Part shown: piece by piece, positions 16,228 to 24,182 of the stretch
How positions within the stretch are numbered: position 1 is the first letter of the stretch
Layout: each line of letters starts with the position of its first letter
Source: JAEUMD01 sp044222395
Lineage (GTDB): Bacteria > Pseudomonadota > Alphaproteobacteria > Rhizobiales > Hyphomicrobiaceae
DNA length: 34,629 nucleotides
Assembly: GCA_044222395.1 (NCBI GenBank)
Contig: JBGANK010000035.1
Coordinates: forward strand, 1-34,629
Direction of reading: 5' to 3'
The notes under the pieces: model-generated
The model's input: only the letters and a program-made list of their open reading frames with translations
Told to the model about the DNA's origin: nothing
Databases searched by the model: none
Position numbers and translations under genes: made by a program

Positions 16228-19200
16228 ATGGCAAACGACACGGCAAACACAACGAAGCGCGCGAGCGACGCGACGAAGCCGGCGCCCGTTGCGGACGACG
16301 CCGGGGGCAATGACCCCAAGTCGCAAGACTCCCGAAAAGCCAACGCGAAAAAGGGCCAGAAGGCGAAGGGTGGCTCGTCGAAGTCGTCATCCGACTTGGC
16401 TGACTCTGCGACTGGAGCACCCACCTCCACAGTGATCCCGCCACCGCTTATCGGCGAGAAGGTCGTGATCAAGCCCGTGGAGACGAGCGAGACGCGCGCA
16501 CCGTTGCCGTTTCCGGTTCACATCACCGATCTGGCGAATGCCAGCAGCAAGCGCGACGCGGGACCGCCGCCGCTGCCGGGACTCATGTCCGACGCCAATA
16601 AGCCGAAGTCGCCACCCGCGCGACTTCAGTCGGTCCCGCCGGAGCTTCCTGTTTCAAAAGGCAACGGCGGGCTCGCCACTGTGACGGCTTCGCCAGCCGC
16701 GGTGCCGCTGCCTGCATCGGTATCGTCATCAACAGGTTCGGCGGCGAAGCCCGCTGACACCTGGGGACGCCATGCGCTCGAGCCGAAGACTGCGGCGTCA
16801 ACACCGCCGGCACAGACCTCAACGAACCAACCTTCCGCGCCTGTGCAAGCGGCACCAAAATCGGCCGGAGCGGGAAATCCACCAGTAACCGCGGCAACCG
16901 CAAATGCAGCTGCGCCGCGCCAGTCCGCGCCGCAGTTTCCTTCCAGCGGTACCGGAGCGGCCAGAAGCGCGCTTGCGTTTGCAGCTCCTGCGGGCAAGGC
17001 CGAAGCGGTATCGGCACGCGACACCAACGTCGCCAATGCCGGCATCATCGTCGAGGAAGAGGAAACAGTCACATCGGAGGACCGTCGCGTCGCCCGCCGC
17101 CGTGCCGCAGGGCCGGTCCGCGGCAAAGTGGCCGCCAACGACGATGCACCCTCGATCGGTGGCCTCATCTATGCGCTCGAGCAGAAGCCGTCCAACCGTG
17201 TCTATCGGCACGCGGCGATCGCAAGCGGTGTGTGGGCTGTCGCCGGCCTGCTGTTCGCCGTCATTTCACTTTCTTCGTCAGCCTCGATGTCGAGCTGGGG
17301 AACGGTGCTTGCCAATCCAACGACGTTCCTCACCGCGACGGCCATCATCGTTCCCATTGCGGTAATCTGGCTGCTGGCGCTGCTGAGCTGGCGGGCCGAG
17401 GAGTTACGTCTACGGTCCTCGACCATGACCGAGGTTGCGATCCGGCTTGCCGAGCCGGACCGGATGGCGGAGGATTCGATTGCCTCGCTCGGCCAGGCTG
17501 TGCGGCGGCAGGTCAGCTTCATGAACGAGGCGGTCGGACGTGCGCTCGGCCGTGCCGGTGAACTCGAAGCGCTCGTGCATAACGAGGTGGCGGCGCTGGA
17601 GCGCTCCTATGAGGAGAACGAGCGGCGCATCCGCGGCCTGATCAGCGAGCTTGCCAACGAACGGCAGGCGCTGACGTCGACATCGACGAGCTTCAACGAG
17701 ACGCTGCGCACGTTGGGCCGCGAGGTGCCGACGCTGATCGAAAAGCTGTCGAACCAGCAATCGAACCTGTCGCACATCATCCACGGCGCCGGCGAGAACC
17801 TCAATCTGCTGGAATCGTCCCTGTCCAAGAACGTGGCTTCGCTGCAGAACGAATTGGGCGGGCGCACGAACGAACTCAAGGGCGTACTTGAGAACTACAC
17901 CGGAGCGCTCGGCGAGGCATTGAGCAGCCAGGGTCAGCGTCTGCAGGCGATGCTCGATGATCGCTCGGCGCGGTTGAGCGGCACGCTCGGTGGCCGCACC
18001 GAAGACATGCAAAAGATGCTCGAGGCCTATACGGGCGCGCTGGCGCACGCACTCGGGCAGCGCACGGCGCAGATGCAGTCCTCGCTTGCCGACCACATGA
18101 AGATCGTCGACAGGGCGATCGCCAACCGTACCGCCAATCTGCAGGCGGTGTTCGAGGAATATGCGCGCGCGCTCGACACGACGCTGGCCAATCGCGCCGG
18201 CAGCTTCGATCTGAAACTGGTCGAGCGGACGCGGGCGCTCGATGCGGCATTCGACGAGCGCCTCAGGCTGTTCGACAACGCGATCCAGCAATCGACCCAG
18301 GCGATCGATGCGGCCGTCGATTCACGCGCGAAGGCGTTGACGGCGGCACTGGACAAGCACGCGCGGACCTTCTCGGAGAAGATCTCACGGCAGTCGCTCG
18401 ACCTCGACGAGTCGCTCAATCGCGGCATCAACGCGGTGCGGCGGACAAGCGAGAACATCACGCGCCAGTCGCTGAAGGCGATCGAAAGCCTGGCCGGTCA
18501 GTCGGACATGCTGAAGTCGGTTTCGGAAAACCTCGTGTCGCAGATCGGTTCGCTGACCAACCGCTTCGAGGCGCAAGGTCAGACCATCTTGAGGGCCGCC
18601 AACGCGCTCGAAAGCGTCAACTACAAGATCGATTCCACCCTGCAATCGCGCCACGCCGAGCTTTCCGAAACGCTCAATCGGATGGTCGGAAAGGCTGACG
18701 AGTTCACGCAGCACGTCAAGGACTACTCGACGACCATCGAGGGCTCGCTGTCGGAAGCGGAGACTCGCGCGCTTGCAGCAGCCGAGCGGCTCAAGATCGG
18801 CACGCTGACACACCGCGAGCAAGCGTTGAGCGAAATCGAGCGCATGAAGTCGGATACCGATGCAGAAAGCGAGCGGGCGATCAGCGCTCTCAAGGAGCGG
18901 CTGTCGATGGTTTCGAGCGAGGTCGCGGCGCAACTCGGCTCGCTCACCGACAGCTTCTCGGAGACGTCGGAAGATGTGCGGCGGCGGGCCAAGCGTGTCG
19001 CCGACGAACTGGCGCTCGAGCAGGCGCGCATGCGGGAAGAAGCTGAACGCCTGCCGCACACGACACGCGAGTCGGCCGAAGCCATGCGCGCCGCGCTGCA
19101 GGATCAGCTCAGGGCCATCGACCAGCTTTCGAGCCTGGCATCACGCGAAGCACAGCGTCGCGACATCGGTCTGCCAGTGGCGCATGGCGGTGCATTGACG

Positions 19201-19872
19201 CCTGCCGGGGAATCGGCGGGCTACGATCGCGCAGGCGGCGGAACCGCGCGTCCTGCCGGACAAGAACAAGGCGCCGGCTCCGGCCGCAAACTCTCATCGC
19301 TCAGTGAGAGCCTGGCACAGGAGCTCGGCGCGCGCGGAGGCAACGCAAGGGGCACGCGCGGGTCCGCCAAGGATGACGACGGGTCACATTCCTCGTGGTC
19401 GCTGGGTGACCTGCTCAAGCGCGCGTCGGATGGCGATGGCGCCCAGACCAGCCAGCAGAGTGCCAATGCGCCGACGCAGACCTCACGCGCCGCTCAGAGC
19501 CTGCCCGCGCCAAATATGCCGGCAGCCGGAGCGCAGGATGCGTTCACGCTCGATATCGACGTGCTTTCCCGCGCGCTCGACGGCGCCACGGCGGCGGTCA
19601 TCTGGCAAAGGCTGAAGGCGGGCCAGCGCGGCATCATGGTGCGCTCCATCTATTCGCCGGAGGGCCGCCGGGTGTTCGACGAGGTGGCCCGCCGCTATCC
19701 GGGCGATCCCAGCCTGCAGGGCACGATCAATCGCTACATCACCGATTTCGAGCGTATCCTGCGTGACACCGAGGCACGCGACAGCTCGGGTCGTCTCGCC
19801 CAATCGCACATGACCTCGACCATGGGGCGGGTCTATCTGTTGCTGGCTCACGCCGCCGGTCGCATCAGCTGA
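16228..19872 (+). CDS. Large coiled-coil membrane protein, GPR/RgsE-like polar growth factor
   Basis: 1214 residues. Residues 1-310 are Ala/Pro/Ser/Lys-rich and probably disordered. Two membrane segments lie at about 329-349 and 366-387. Residues ~390-960 are nearly pure helix with apolipoprotein-like repeats, including regular 44-residue units from residue 545. A low-complexity linker follows, then a compact C-terminal domain (about 1104-1214, DIDVLSRALDGATAAVIWQRL ... LLLAHAAGR). This architecture and C-terminus recall the Growth Pole Ring protein of Agrobacterium (RgsE in Sinorhizobium), which organises polar peptidoglycan synthesis, although that protein is larger (about 2100 residues). 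The assignment is by recollection of the family, not by search. Start ATG has only a weak AGG upstream. Confidence 0.75.
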   Translation: MANDTANTTKRASDATKPAPVADDAGGNDPKSQDSRKANAKKGQKAKGGSSKSSSDLADSATGAPTSTVIPPPLIGEKVVIKPVETSETRAPLPFPVHITDLANASSKRDAGPPPLPGLMSDANKPKSPPARLQSVPPELPVSKGNGGLATVTASPAAVPLPASVSSSTGSAAKPADTWGRHALEPKTAASTPPAQTSTNQPSAPVQAAPKSAGAGNPPVTAATANAAAPRQSAPQFPSSGTGAARSALAFAAPAGKAEAVSARDTNVANAGIIVEEEETVTSEDRRVARRRAAGPVRGKVAANDDAPSIGGLIYALEQKPSNRVYRHAAIASGVWAVAGLLFAVISLSSSASMSSWGTVLANPTTFLTATAIIVPIAVIWLLALLSWRAEELRLRSSTMTEVAIRLAEPDRMAEDSIASLGQAVRRQVSFMNEAVGRALGRAGELEALVHNEVAALERSYEENERRIRGLISELANERQALTSTSTSFNETLRTLGREVPTLIEKLSNQQSNLSHIIHGAGENLNLLESSLSKNVASLQNELGGRTNELKGVLENYTGALGEALSSQGQRLQAMLDDRSARLSGTLGGRTEDMQKMLEAYTGALAHALGQRTAQMQSSLADHMKIVDRAIANRTANLQAVFEEYARALDTTLANRAGSFDLKLVERTRALDAAFDERLRLFDNAIQQSTQAIDAAVDSRAKALTAALDKHARTFSEKISRQSLDLDESLNRGINAVRRTSENITRQSLKAIESLAGQSDMLKSVSENLVSQIGSLTNRFEAQGQTILRAANALESVNYKIDSTLQSRHAELSETLNRMVGKADEFTQHVKDYSTTIEGSLSEAETRALAAAERLKIGTLTHREQALSEIERMKSDTDAESERAISALKERLSMVSSEVAAQLGSLTDSFSETSEDVRRRAKRVADELALEQARMREEAERLPHTTRESAEAMRAALQDQLRAIDQLSSLASREAQRRDIGLPVAHGGALTPAGESAGYDRAGGGTARPAGQEQGAGSGRKLSSLSESLAQELGARGGNARGTRGSAKDDDGSHSSWSLGDLLKRASDGDGAQTSQQSANAPTQTSRAAQSLPAPNMPAAGAQDAFTLDIDVLSRALDGATAAVIWQRLKAGQRGIMVRSIYSPEGRRVFDEVARRYPGDPSLQGTINRYITDFERILRDTEARDSSGRLAQSHMTSTMGRVYLLLAHAAGRIS
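17860..18387 (+). repeat. Coding tandem repeats, 132 bp (44 residues) each
   Basis: Within the GPR-like gene, four consecutive 132-bp units start at 17860, 17992, 18124 and 18256. The first three open with GRTNELKGVLENYTGAL, GRTEDMQKMLEAYTGAL and NRTANLQAVFEEYARAL; the fourth is more diverged (ERLRLFDNAIQQSTQAI aligns one unit later, at residue 721). Forty-four is four times eleven, so these are hendecad helices like those of apolipoproteins. DNA identity is modest, so the periodicity is kept at protein level. Confidence 0.8.
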
Positions 19873-19963
19873 GTGGGCATGCGCGGCGCAGCGCTGCGTC
19901 TGAGGTCCGGCAGACCGCCGATGCCGCCCCCCTGCCCTGCTGCCTGCAATATACTGCCATGAC

Positions 19964-20941
19964 ATGAGCGCCATCCGGATCACCTGTCGAAGCGAGCGGC
20001 TACGTCTCAAAGAGCCATTCGTCATCTCGCGTGGCTCCAAGACACATGCCGAGGTGATCGTCGTGGAGGCACGCGATGAGACGGGGCATAAAGGCTGCGG
20101 CGAAGCGGTTCCTTATGCGCGCTACGGCGAAACCGTCGAGGGTGCACTGGCGCTGATCGAAAGTTATTCGGATGCGCTCGAGCAGCAAACGCTGCGACGC
20201 CAGCTGCCAGCCGGGGCGGCTCGCAATGCTTTGGACTGCGCGCTTTATGATCTGCAAGCCAAACAACAGAGGCGCCCGGCGCACCTGATTGCCGGGGTCG
20301 CGGATCTGAAGCCGGTCGAGACGGCCTATACGCTGAGCCTTGCATCGCCAGAGGCGATGGCTGCGGCTGCCAAGCGCGTGCCGCATCTGAAGCTTTTGAA
20401 GCTCAAGCTCGGTGGCGTCGGGGACGAGGATCGTCTGGCGGCGGTTCGAGCCGCGCGCCCGGACGCGCGCCTCATCGCCGATGCCAACGAGGCGTGGAGC
20501 GTGGACTTGCTCGTGCCGCTGATGGAAGCCGCTGCCGCGGTAGGCGTCGACGTGATCGAGCAGCCATTACCCGCGGGCGGCGATGGCGCGCTCGCCGCGA
20601 TCAAGCGATTGGTGCCGGTGTGTGCCGACGAAAGCGCGCATACGGCCGGCGATCTTGCGGGGCTCAAGGATCGCTACGACGCGGTCAACATCAAGCTCGA
20701 CAAGACGGGCGGGCTGACCGAGGCGCTCGCCATGCTGGAGGCTGCGCGGCGCCTTGGTTTTGATGTGATGGTGGGATCGATGGTGGCGAGTTCGCTGGCC
20801 GCCGCGCCTGCCCTGATCCTCGCGCAAGGCGCGCGGTGGGTCGATCTCGATGGGCCGCTCTTGCTTGCTGAGGATCGCGCGGATGGACTGACGATCCGCG
20901 ACGGCTGGATCGAACCGCCGTCGCCGGCGCTGTGGGGATGA
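19964..20941 (+). CDS. Dipeptide epimerase (L-Ala-D/L-Glu type), enolase superfamily
   Basis: 325 residues of the muconate-lactonising subgroup. The catalytic lysines are Lys148 in LLKLKLGG and Lys244 in NIKLDKTGG; metal ligands are Asp173 (IADANEAW), Glu199 (DVIEQPLP) and Asp222 (CADESAH). All are in place. The closest described members (YcjG/YkfB) epimerise L-Ala-D-Glu released from peptidoglycan to L-Ala-L-Glu for reuse. The exact dipeptide is inferred. No ribosome site is evident; a TATACT sits 9 bases before the ATG, so a leaderless transcript is possible. It is convergent with the MFS gene, 33 bases apart. Confidence 0.85.
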   Translation: MSAIRITCRSERLRLKEPFVISRGSKTHAEVIVVEARDETGHKGCGEAVPYARYGETVEGALALIESYSDALEQQTLRRQLPAGAARNALDCALYDLQAKQQRRPAHLIAGVADLKPVETAYTLSLASPEAMAAAAKRVPHLKLLKLKLGGVGDEDRLAAVRAARPDARLIADANEAWSVDLLVPLMEAAAAVGVDVIEQPLPAGGDGALAAIKRLVPVCADESAHTAGDLAGLKDRYDAVNIKLDKTGGLTEALAMLEAARRLGFDVMVGSMVASSLAAAPALILAQGARWVDLDGPLLLAEDRADGLTIRDGWIEPPSPALWG

Positions 20942-20974
20942 GGATAGGCGCTGGTCCGCTTGCGACGATCAACG

Positions 20975-22234
20975 TCACGATGTCTGCGGCGCCGGCTCGG
21001 GCTCATTACCTTCCCACAGCGGCCGGCCATCCCAGTGGCGTGCCAGCACGACCACCGCGGCGAGGCCGACGCAGGCGAGCATCGCCATGGCGAGGTAGGC
21101 GCTGCCGCCATAGCGCTCGTAGAGCGTGCCTGAGAGCAGTGTCGCTGCGCCTTGCAGGACGCCGGACGCCAGGGTGGCGTATAGCGCCTGCGCTGTGCCG
21201 CCTGCCGTCTCGGGGACGGCGCGGTTGATGAAGTGGATGGCGCCAAGGTGCGAAGCTCCGTAGGTGAGCCCGTGCAGGACCTGCAGCGGTACCAGCCAGT
21301 AAAGGCCAGGATCGGTGCTCATCGCTGCCCAGCGCACGACCGCGGCGGTGGCGCCGATCAGCATCAACAGTGCGGGGCCGAGCCGGGCGACGACGCGGCC
21401 GGAGACAGCGAACAGCGAAACCTCGGTCAGCACGCCGATGGCCCAGAGCGTACCGATCCAGGCCGAGGTGAGGCCGCCAGCGCGCCAGTGGATGGCACCG
21501 AAGGTGTAGAACATGGCGTGGGCGGCCTGGACCGTGCCAATGCCGAGCAGAAAAATCAGGAACACGCGATTGCCTGCGAGCCGCAGCACGGTGGTGCGGT
21601 CGATGCCGCGCCGGGGTGGGACGGGTGACGGCGGCGGCTCCAGCGCACCTGCCGCGGCGCGTGCGGTACTGCGGCGGTAGCGGGAAGTTTCGGCTCGTGC
21701 CTCGGGGAGCACGTAGGCGGCGGCGACGGTCGCCAGCGTGCCGGCAACGATCAGCCAGATGCCGACACCACGGCCGGCCCAGTCGATTGCGGCGCCGCCG
21801 GCGAAGCTCGCTGCGATGAATGACAGCGATCCCCAAAGGCGCATCTGACCGTAGTCGAGCCCCTGGCGGACGCCGGCAATGGCGATCGTCTCGGTCAGCG
21901 GCATGATGGTGAAGACGGCAATGGCCAGGATCAGCGCCAGCACAAGGATCGGCCAGAAGCCGACCATCTGCGACAGGATCAGCGTGGCTGCCAGCGCCAG
22001 CCAAGCAAGCCACGTGGTCATGCGTGCGTGGTTAGACTGCCGGTCGGCGACATAGGCCAGCGACGGCGTCGCGATTAGGCGCAGGAAGTAGGGTGCGGAG
22101 GTGACAACCGCGATCTCGCCGGGGGACAGACCACGCCACTCGAGCCACAGCGGCAGATAAGGCAGGTGGACACCGTAGATGAGGAAGAGGGCCGCGAAAA
22201 AGACGCTGACCCTCATTCCATAATCGGCGGACAT
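20975..22234 (-). CDS. MFS transporter, HcaT-like (MFS_1_like)
   Basis: 419 residues with about twelve membrane segments. The start MSADYGMRVSVFFAALFLIYG and the following YLPLWLEWRGLSPGEIAVVTSAPYF and SLAYVADR are typical of the HcaT/LacY-like group, which take up small organic acids or sugars by proton symport. The substrate cannot be assigned. The frame is open from a GTG at 22396, but the ATG at 22234 is used because hydrophobic, family-like sequence begins right after it. The neighbouring epimerase might suggest peptide or murein-fragment uptake, which is speculation. It is divergent from the gene at 22437. Confidence 0.8.
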   Translation of the reverse strand: MSADYGMRVSVFFAALFLIYGVHLPYLPLWLEWRGLSPGEIAVVTSAPYFLRLIATPSLAYVADRQSNHARMTTWLAWLALAATLILSQMVGFWPILVLALILAIAVFTIMPLTETIAIAGVRQGLDYGQMRLWGSLSFIAASFAGGAAIDWAGRGVGIWLIVAGTLATVAAAYVLPEARAETSRYRRSTARAAAGALEPPPSPVPPRRGIDRTTVLRLAGNRVFLIFLLGIGTVQAAHAMFYTFGAIHWRAGGLTSAWIGTLWAIGVLTEVSLFAVSGRVVARLGPALLMLIGATAAVVRWAAMSTDPGLYWLVPLQVLHGLTYGASHLGAIHFINRAVPETAGGTAQALYATLASGVLQGAATLLSGTLYERYGGSAYLAMAMLACVGLAAVVVLARHWDGRPLWEGNEPEPAPQTS

Positions 22235-22436
22235 GCGTTCCCACCCATTGCATCCGACCCTGTGTGCGGCCGCAGCCATTTTGCTTACGGCTGCGCCACA
22301 CCACGGCAACGCGCGCCCTGATAGCACGGGCGTAATCCACAGCAAACGCCGAGAGGCCGCCGCGTGCCCCCGCTGCAACGGCGAATCACCTATCACTCAT
22401 TTCTAGCAGATTGACGCAGACTCAGGACGTCGAGCC

Positions 22437-23099
22437 ATGCCCGAAACATCGCCAATGCCACTCCACGACAGCGACACGGAATACCGGGCCATCGAACAGA
22501 CTCTCTTGGAATCCGCGCGCGGGCGATGGTTCCTGGCGGAGCATGGCCGGCGAGCGCGACGCCTCGACATGGCGGTGCTGGAGGATGCCATCGGCCGGCT
22601 GTCGAGCTCGATCAAGCAGCCGCCCCCCGTGCTGGCGCTGTTGCGGCAGGAACTCGAAACCATGTCGGCCTTCATCAGTGATACGAAGGACCAGATGCTG
22701 GCCAAGTCCAAGCCCAAGCAGGGCCTCGTCTCGGCGGCGTCCGAGGATAGCGGCTCAGAGACGGGGCGCGCCAGCAGCAGTTTGGCAGGCATGGTGCCGG
22801 CAGCGCGGATGCTACGTATGGCCGAGGAGATCCACGAGCTGACGTGGACGCTGCAGGCCGACGAGCTGAGCCCGGACAGCTGCGAGGCGATCGCGCGGCA
22901 TGCGTCGATGCTCTATGCGGTGAGCCGCCAGCAGGCGATGGAATCGGAACGGGCGCTGTCGTTCGCAAATGCGCTCGATGATGCCGCGAACCGGCTCACG
23001 ATCCTGCTCGACACGCTCGTGCACGAACTCGCCACGTATGAAGGCAAGGCTTCGCCGCCGCCGGCCGAGGATGGGCCACTGCGTGCGACGGGCACGTAG
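22437..23099 (+). CDS. Conserved hypothetical helical protein
   Basis: 220 residues, soluble and mainly helical. The N-terminal segment EYRAIEQTLLESARGRWFLAEHGRRAR resembles a segment seen in several uncharacterised Hyphomicrobiales proteins. A linker around residues 90-120 is Ser/Gly-rich, and the C-terminal half (AARMLRMAEEIHELTWTLQA ... LTILLDTLVHELATYEGK) is helical with a CheZ- or four-helix-bundle-like look. I cannot name a family. The stop codon TAG is the first three bases of a TAGAGCAT repeat end that also occurs at the stop of the convergent DUF447 gene. Confidence 0.65.
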   Translation: MPETSPMPLHDSDTEYRAIEQTLLESARGRWFLAEHGRRARRLDMAVLEDAIGRLSSSIKQPPPVLALLRQELETMSAFISDTKDQMLAKSKPKQGLVSAASEDSGSETGRASSSLAGMVPAARMLRMAEEIHELTWTLQADELSPDSCEAIARHASMLYAVSRQQAMESERALSFANALDDAANRLTILLDTLVHELATYEGKASPPPAEDGPLRATGT

Positions 23100-23199
23100 A
23101 GCATCTGATCCTGATGGATCTGCTCCAGCGGCTGTGGCTTGCTCAAAGCCCTTGCTCGAGCGTTTGATTCACGCCTCCGCTGGAACCAGGCGCGGTTCC
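23097..23199. repeat. Nested inverted repeats after the 22437 gene
   Basis: TAGAGCAT starts on the stop codon (23097). GAGCA/TGCTC (23099-23125) encloses GATCC-TGAT-GGATC. CCAGCGG (23125-23131) pairs with CCGCTGG (23177-23183), and GGAACC-AGGCGC-GGTTCC (23182-23199) is a further hairpin. No T tract follows, so this looks like a degenerate palindromic intergenic element more than a terminator. The remainder of the gap to 23413 shows nothing I can name. Confidence 0.5.
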
Positions 23200-23413
23200 A
23201 TCTCAGCCAACCAGACTCTCGTGGAGTGTGGCGCAAGCGCTTCTTCACGTCATCTTCCCGTCGCAGGACGGAATCCACGCAAGCCGCGTGACGTGCTCCG
23301 CCTGAGGTGAGATCCGCCAGCGCGGCAAGCTGCAGCTCCAAACGCAAAGTGGTGCGTGCGGAGACTTGCGTGGGTGCCTTCGCCGGCATGACGGTGTTTG
23401 TAAAACGTGCTTG

Positions 23414-23513
23414 GCGCGTTCACTTCAAATGCAATCGCGAACGCGCTCTATCTCTTTCAATTGAGCATGTATTCCACGGCTCGACCGCGCACGCTTCAGC
23501 TAAACATGCTCTA
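23414..23513. repeat. Palindromic intergenic element, copy 1
   Basis: About 100 bases. GCGCGTTC pairs with GAACGCGC in a first hairpin; TTGAGCATG pairs with CATGCTC in a second. It matches the element at 25696-25799 along its length, with near-identical blocks GCGCGTTCACTTCA, ACGCGCTCTATCTC and CTTCAGCTAAACATGCTCTA. Its last three bases form the TAG stop of the minus-strand DUF447 gene. It encodes no protein, so if mobile it depends on a transposase elsewhere. Confidence 0.8.
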
Positions 23514-24110
23514 TGCCTTGCGCGCGGCGGTCTGATCACCCTTGCGCCAGGCCTCGAACCTCTGCATCAGCCATTGCCATGCTTCCAGCTCATGCGGGCC
23601 GGCGGTCTTCTCGATCGCGATCGACAGATAGGCCAGCTCGGCCTCGACCTTCTCGGGCGGCAGCATGTTGAGACGGGTCGCCAGCACTGCGGCCTCGATC
23701 ACCGCGGCCTGAGCACGGTTGAAGCCGTCCCACGGCTTGTGCGATTCCTGATGCACTTTGCGGCAGTGGAAGCGAGGCCGCTGCGGGTCATCCGACATGC
23801 GCTCGACCTTCAGCTCCCAATGCACGGCAGCGCTGGTGAGCACGGCACCGTCGCCCTTCAGCGCTCGGCGCACCGGCCAATTGCGCTTGCCAACCACACA
23901 GCCGGCAAAAACGCGGATGTCGCTGACGTGATTGGCGACGGCGAAGCCGTTGTAGAGGAGATTGTCGAGCGTGCGCGAGGGGCGGAACGGGGCGATGATC
24001 CAAGCGTCGCCAGCAGAACCTGTTCCATCCTGGATGAGGCCGAGCGGCGCGATATGTACCTCGCCCTCCGAATTGCGGGTCGTGACGATGGTCTCGACGA
24101 TATAGGGCAT
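23511..24110 (-). CDS. DUF447 family protein (flavin-reductase-like fold)
   Basis: 199 residues from the ATG at 24110 (MPYIVETIVTTRN), chosen over the ATG at 24149 because AGGGAAG precedes it and homologous-looking sequence begins there. The opening IVETIVTTRNSEGEVHIAPLGL and later APFRPSRTLDNL... are typical of DUF447, proteins with a split-barrel fold found in methanogens and in H4MPT-using methylotrophs. Function is not established; occurrence with methylofuran/H4MPT genes suggests a role in cofactor synthesis. It is the last gene of the minus-strand run, 72 bases after DUF6513. The stop codon lies in a palindromic repeat. Confidence 0.8.
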   Translation of the reverse strand: MPYIVETIVTTRNSEGEVHIAPLGLIQDGTGSAGDAWIIAPFRPSRTLDNLLYNGFAVANHVSDIRVFAGCVVGKRNWPVRRALKGDGAVLTSAAVHWELKVERMSDDPQRPRFHCRKVHQESHKPWDGFNRAQAAVIEAAVLATRLNMLPPEKVEAELAYLSIAIEKTAGPHELEAWQWLMQRFEAWRKGDQTAARKA

Positions 24111-24182
24111 GGCGTAACGCTTCCCTGTTGCTCGGCCCCGTTCCGTCAAAGCCGGCCGGGTCCGCTTTCTTAAGTTGGACTC

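Noticed and set aside
17860..18387. Regular 132-bp spacing that could suggest a DNA repeat array or CRISPR
   Set aside because: The periodicity is at protein level (44-residue helices) in one open frame; DNA identity between units is low and there are no spacers.
2712..20941. Presence of ycjX, ycjF and a YcjG-like epimerase in one window as a conserved ycj cluster
   Set aside because: The epimerase lies more than 14 kb from ycjXF with unrelated genes between; similarity to the enterobacterial neighbourhood is probably chance.
23307..24173. 288-codon plus-strand frame opposite DUF447
   Set aside because: It runs through the palindromic element and antisense to a recognised gene; no ribosome site or motif.
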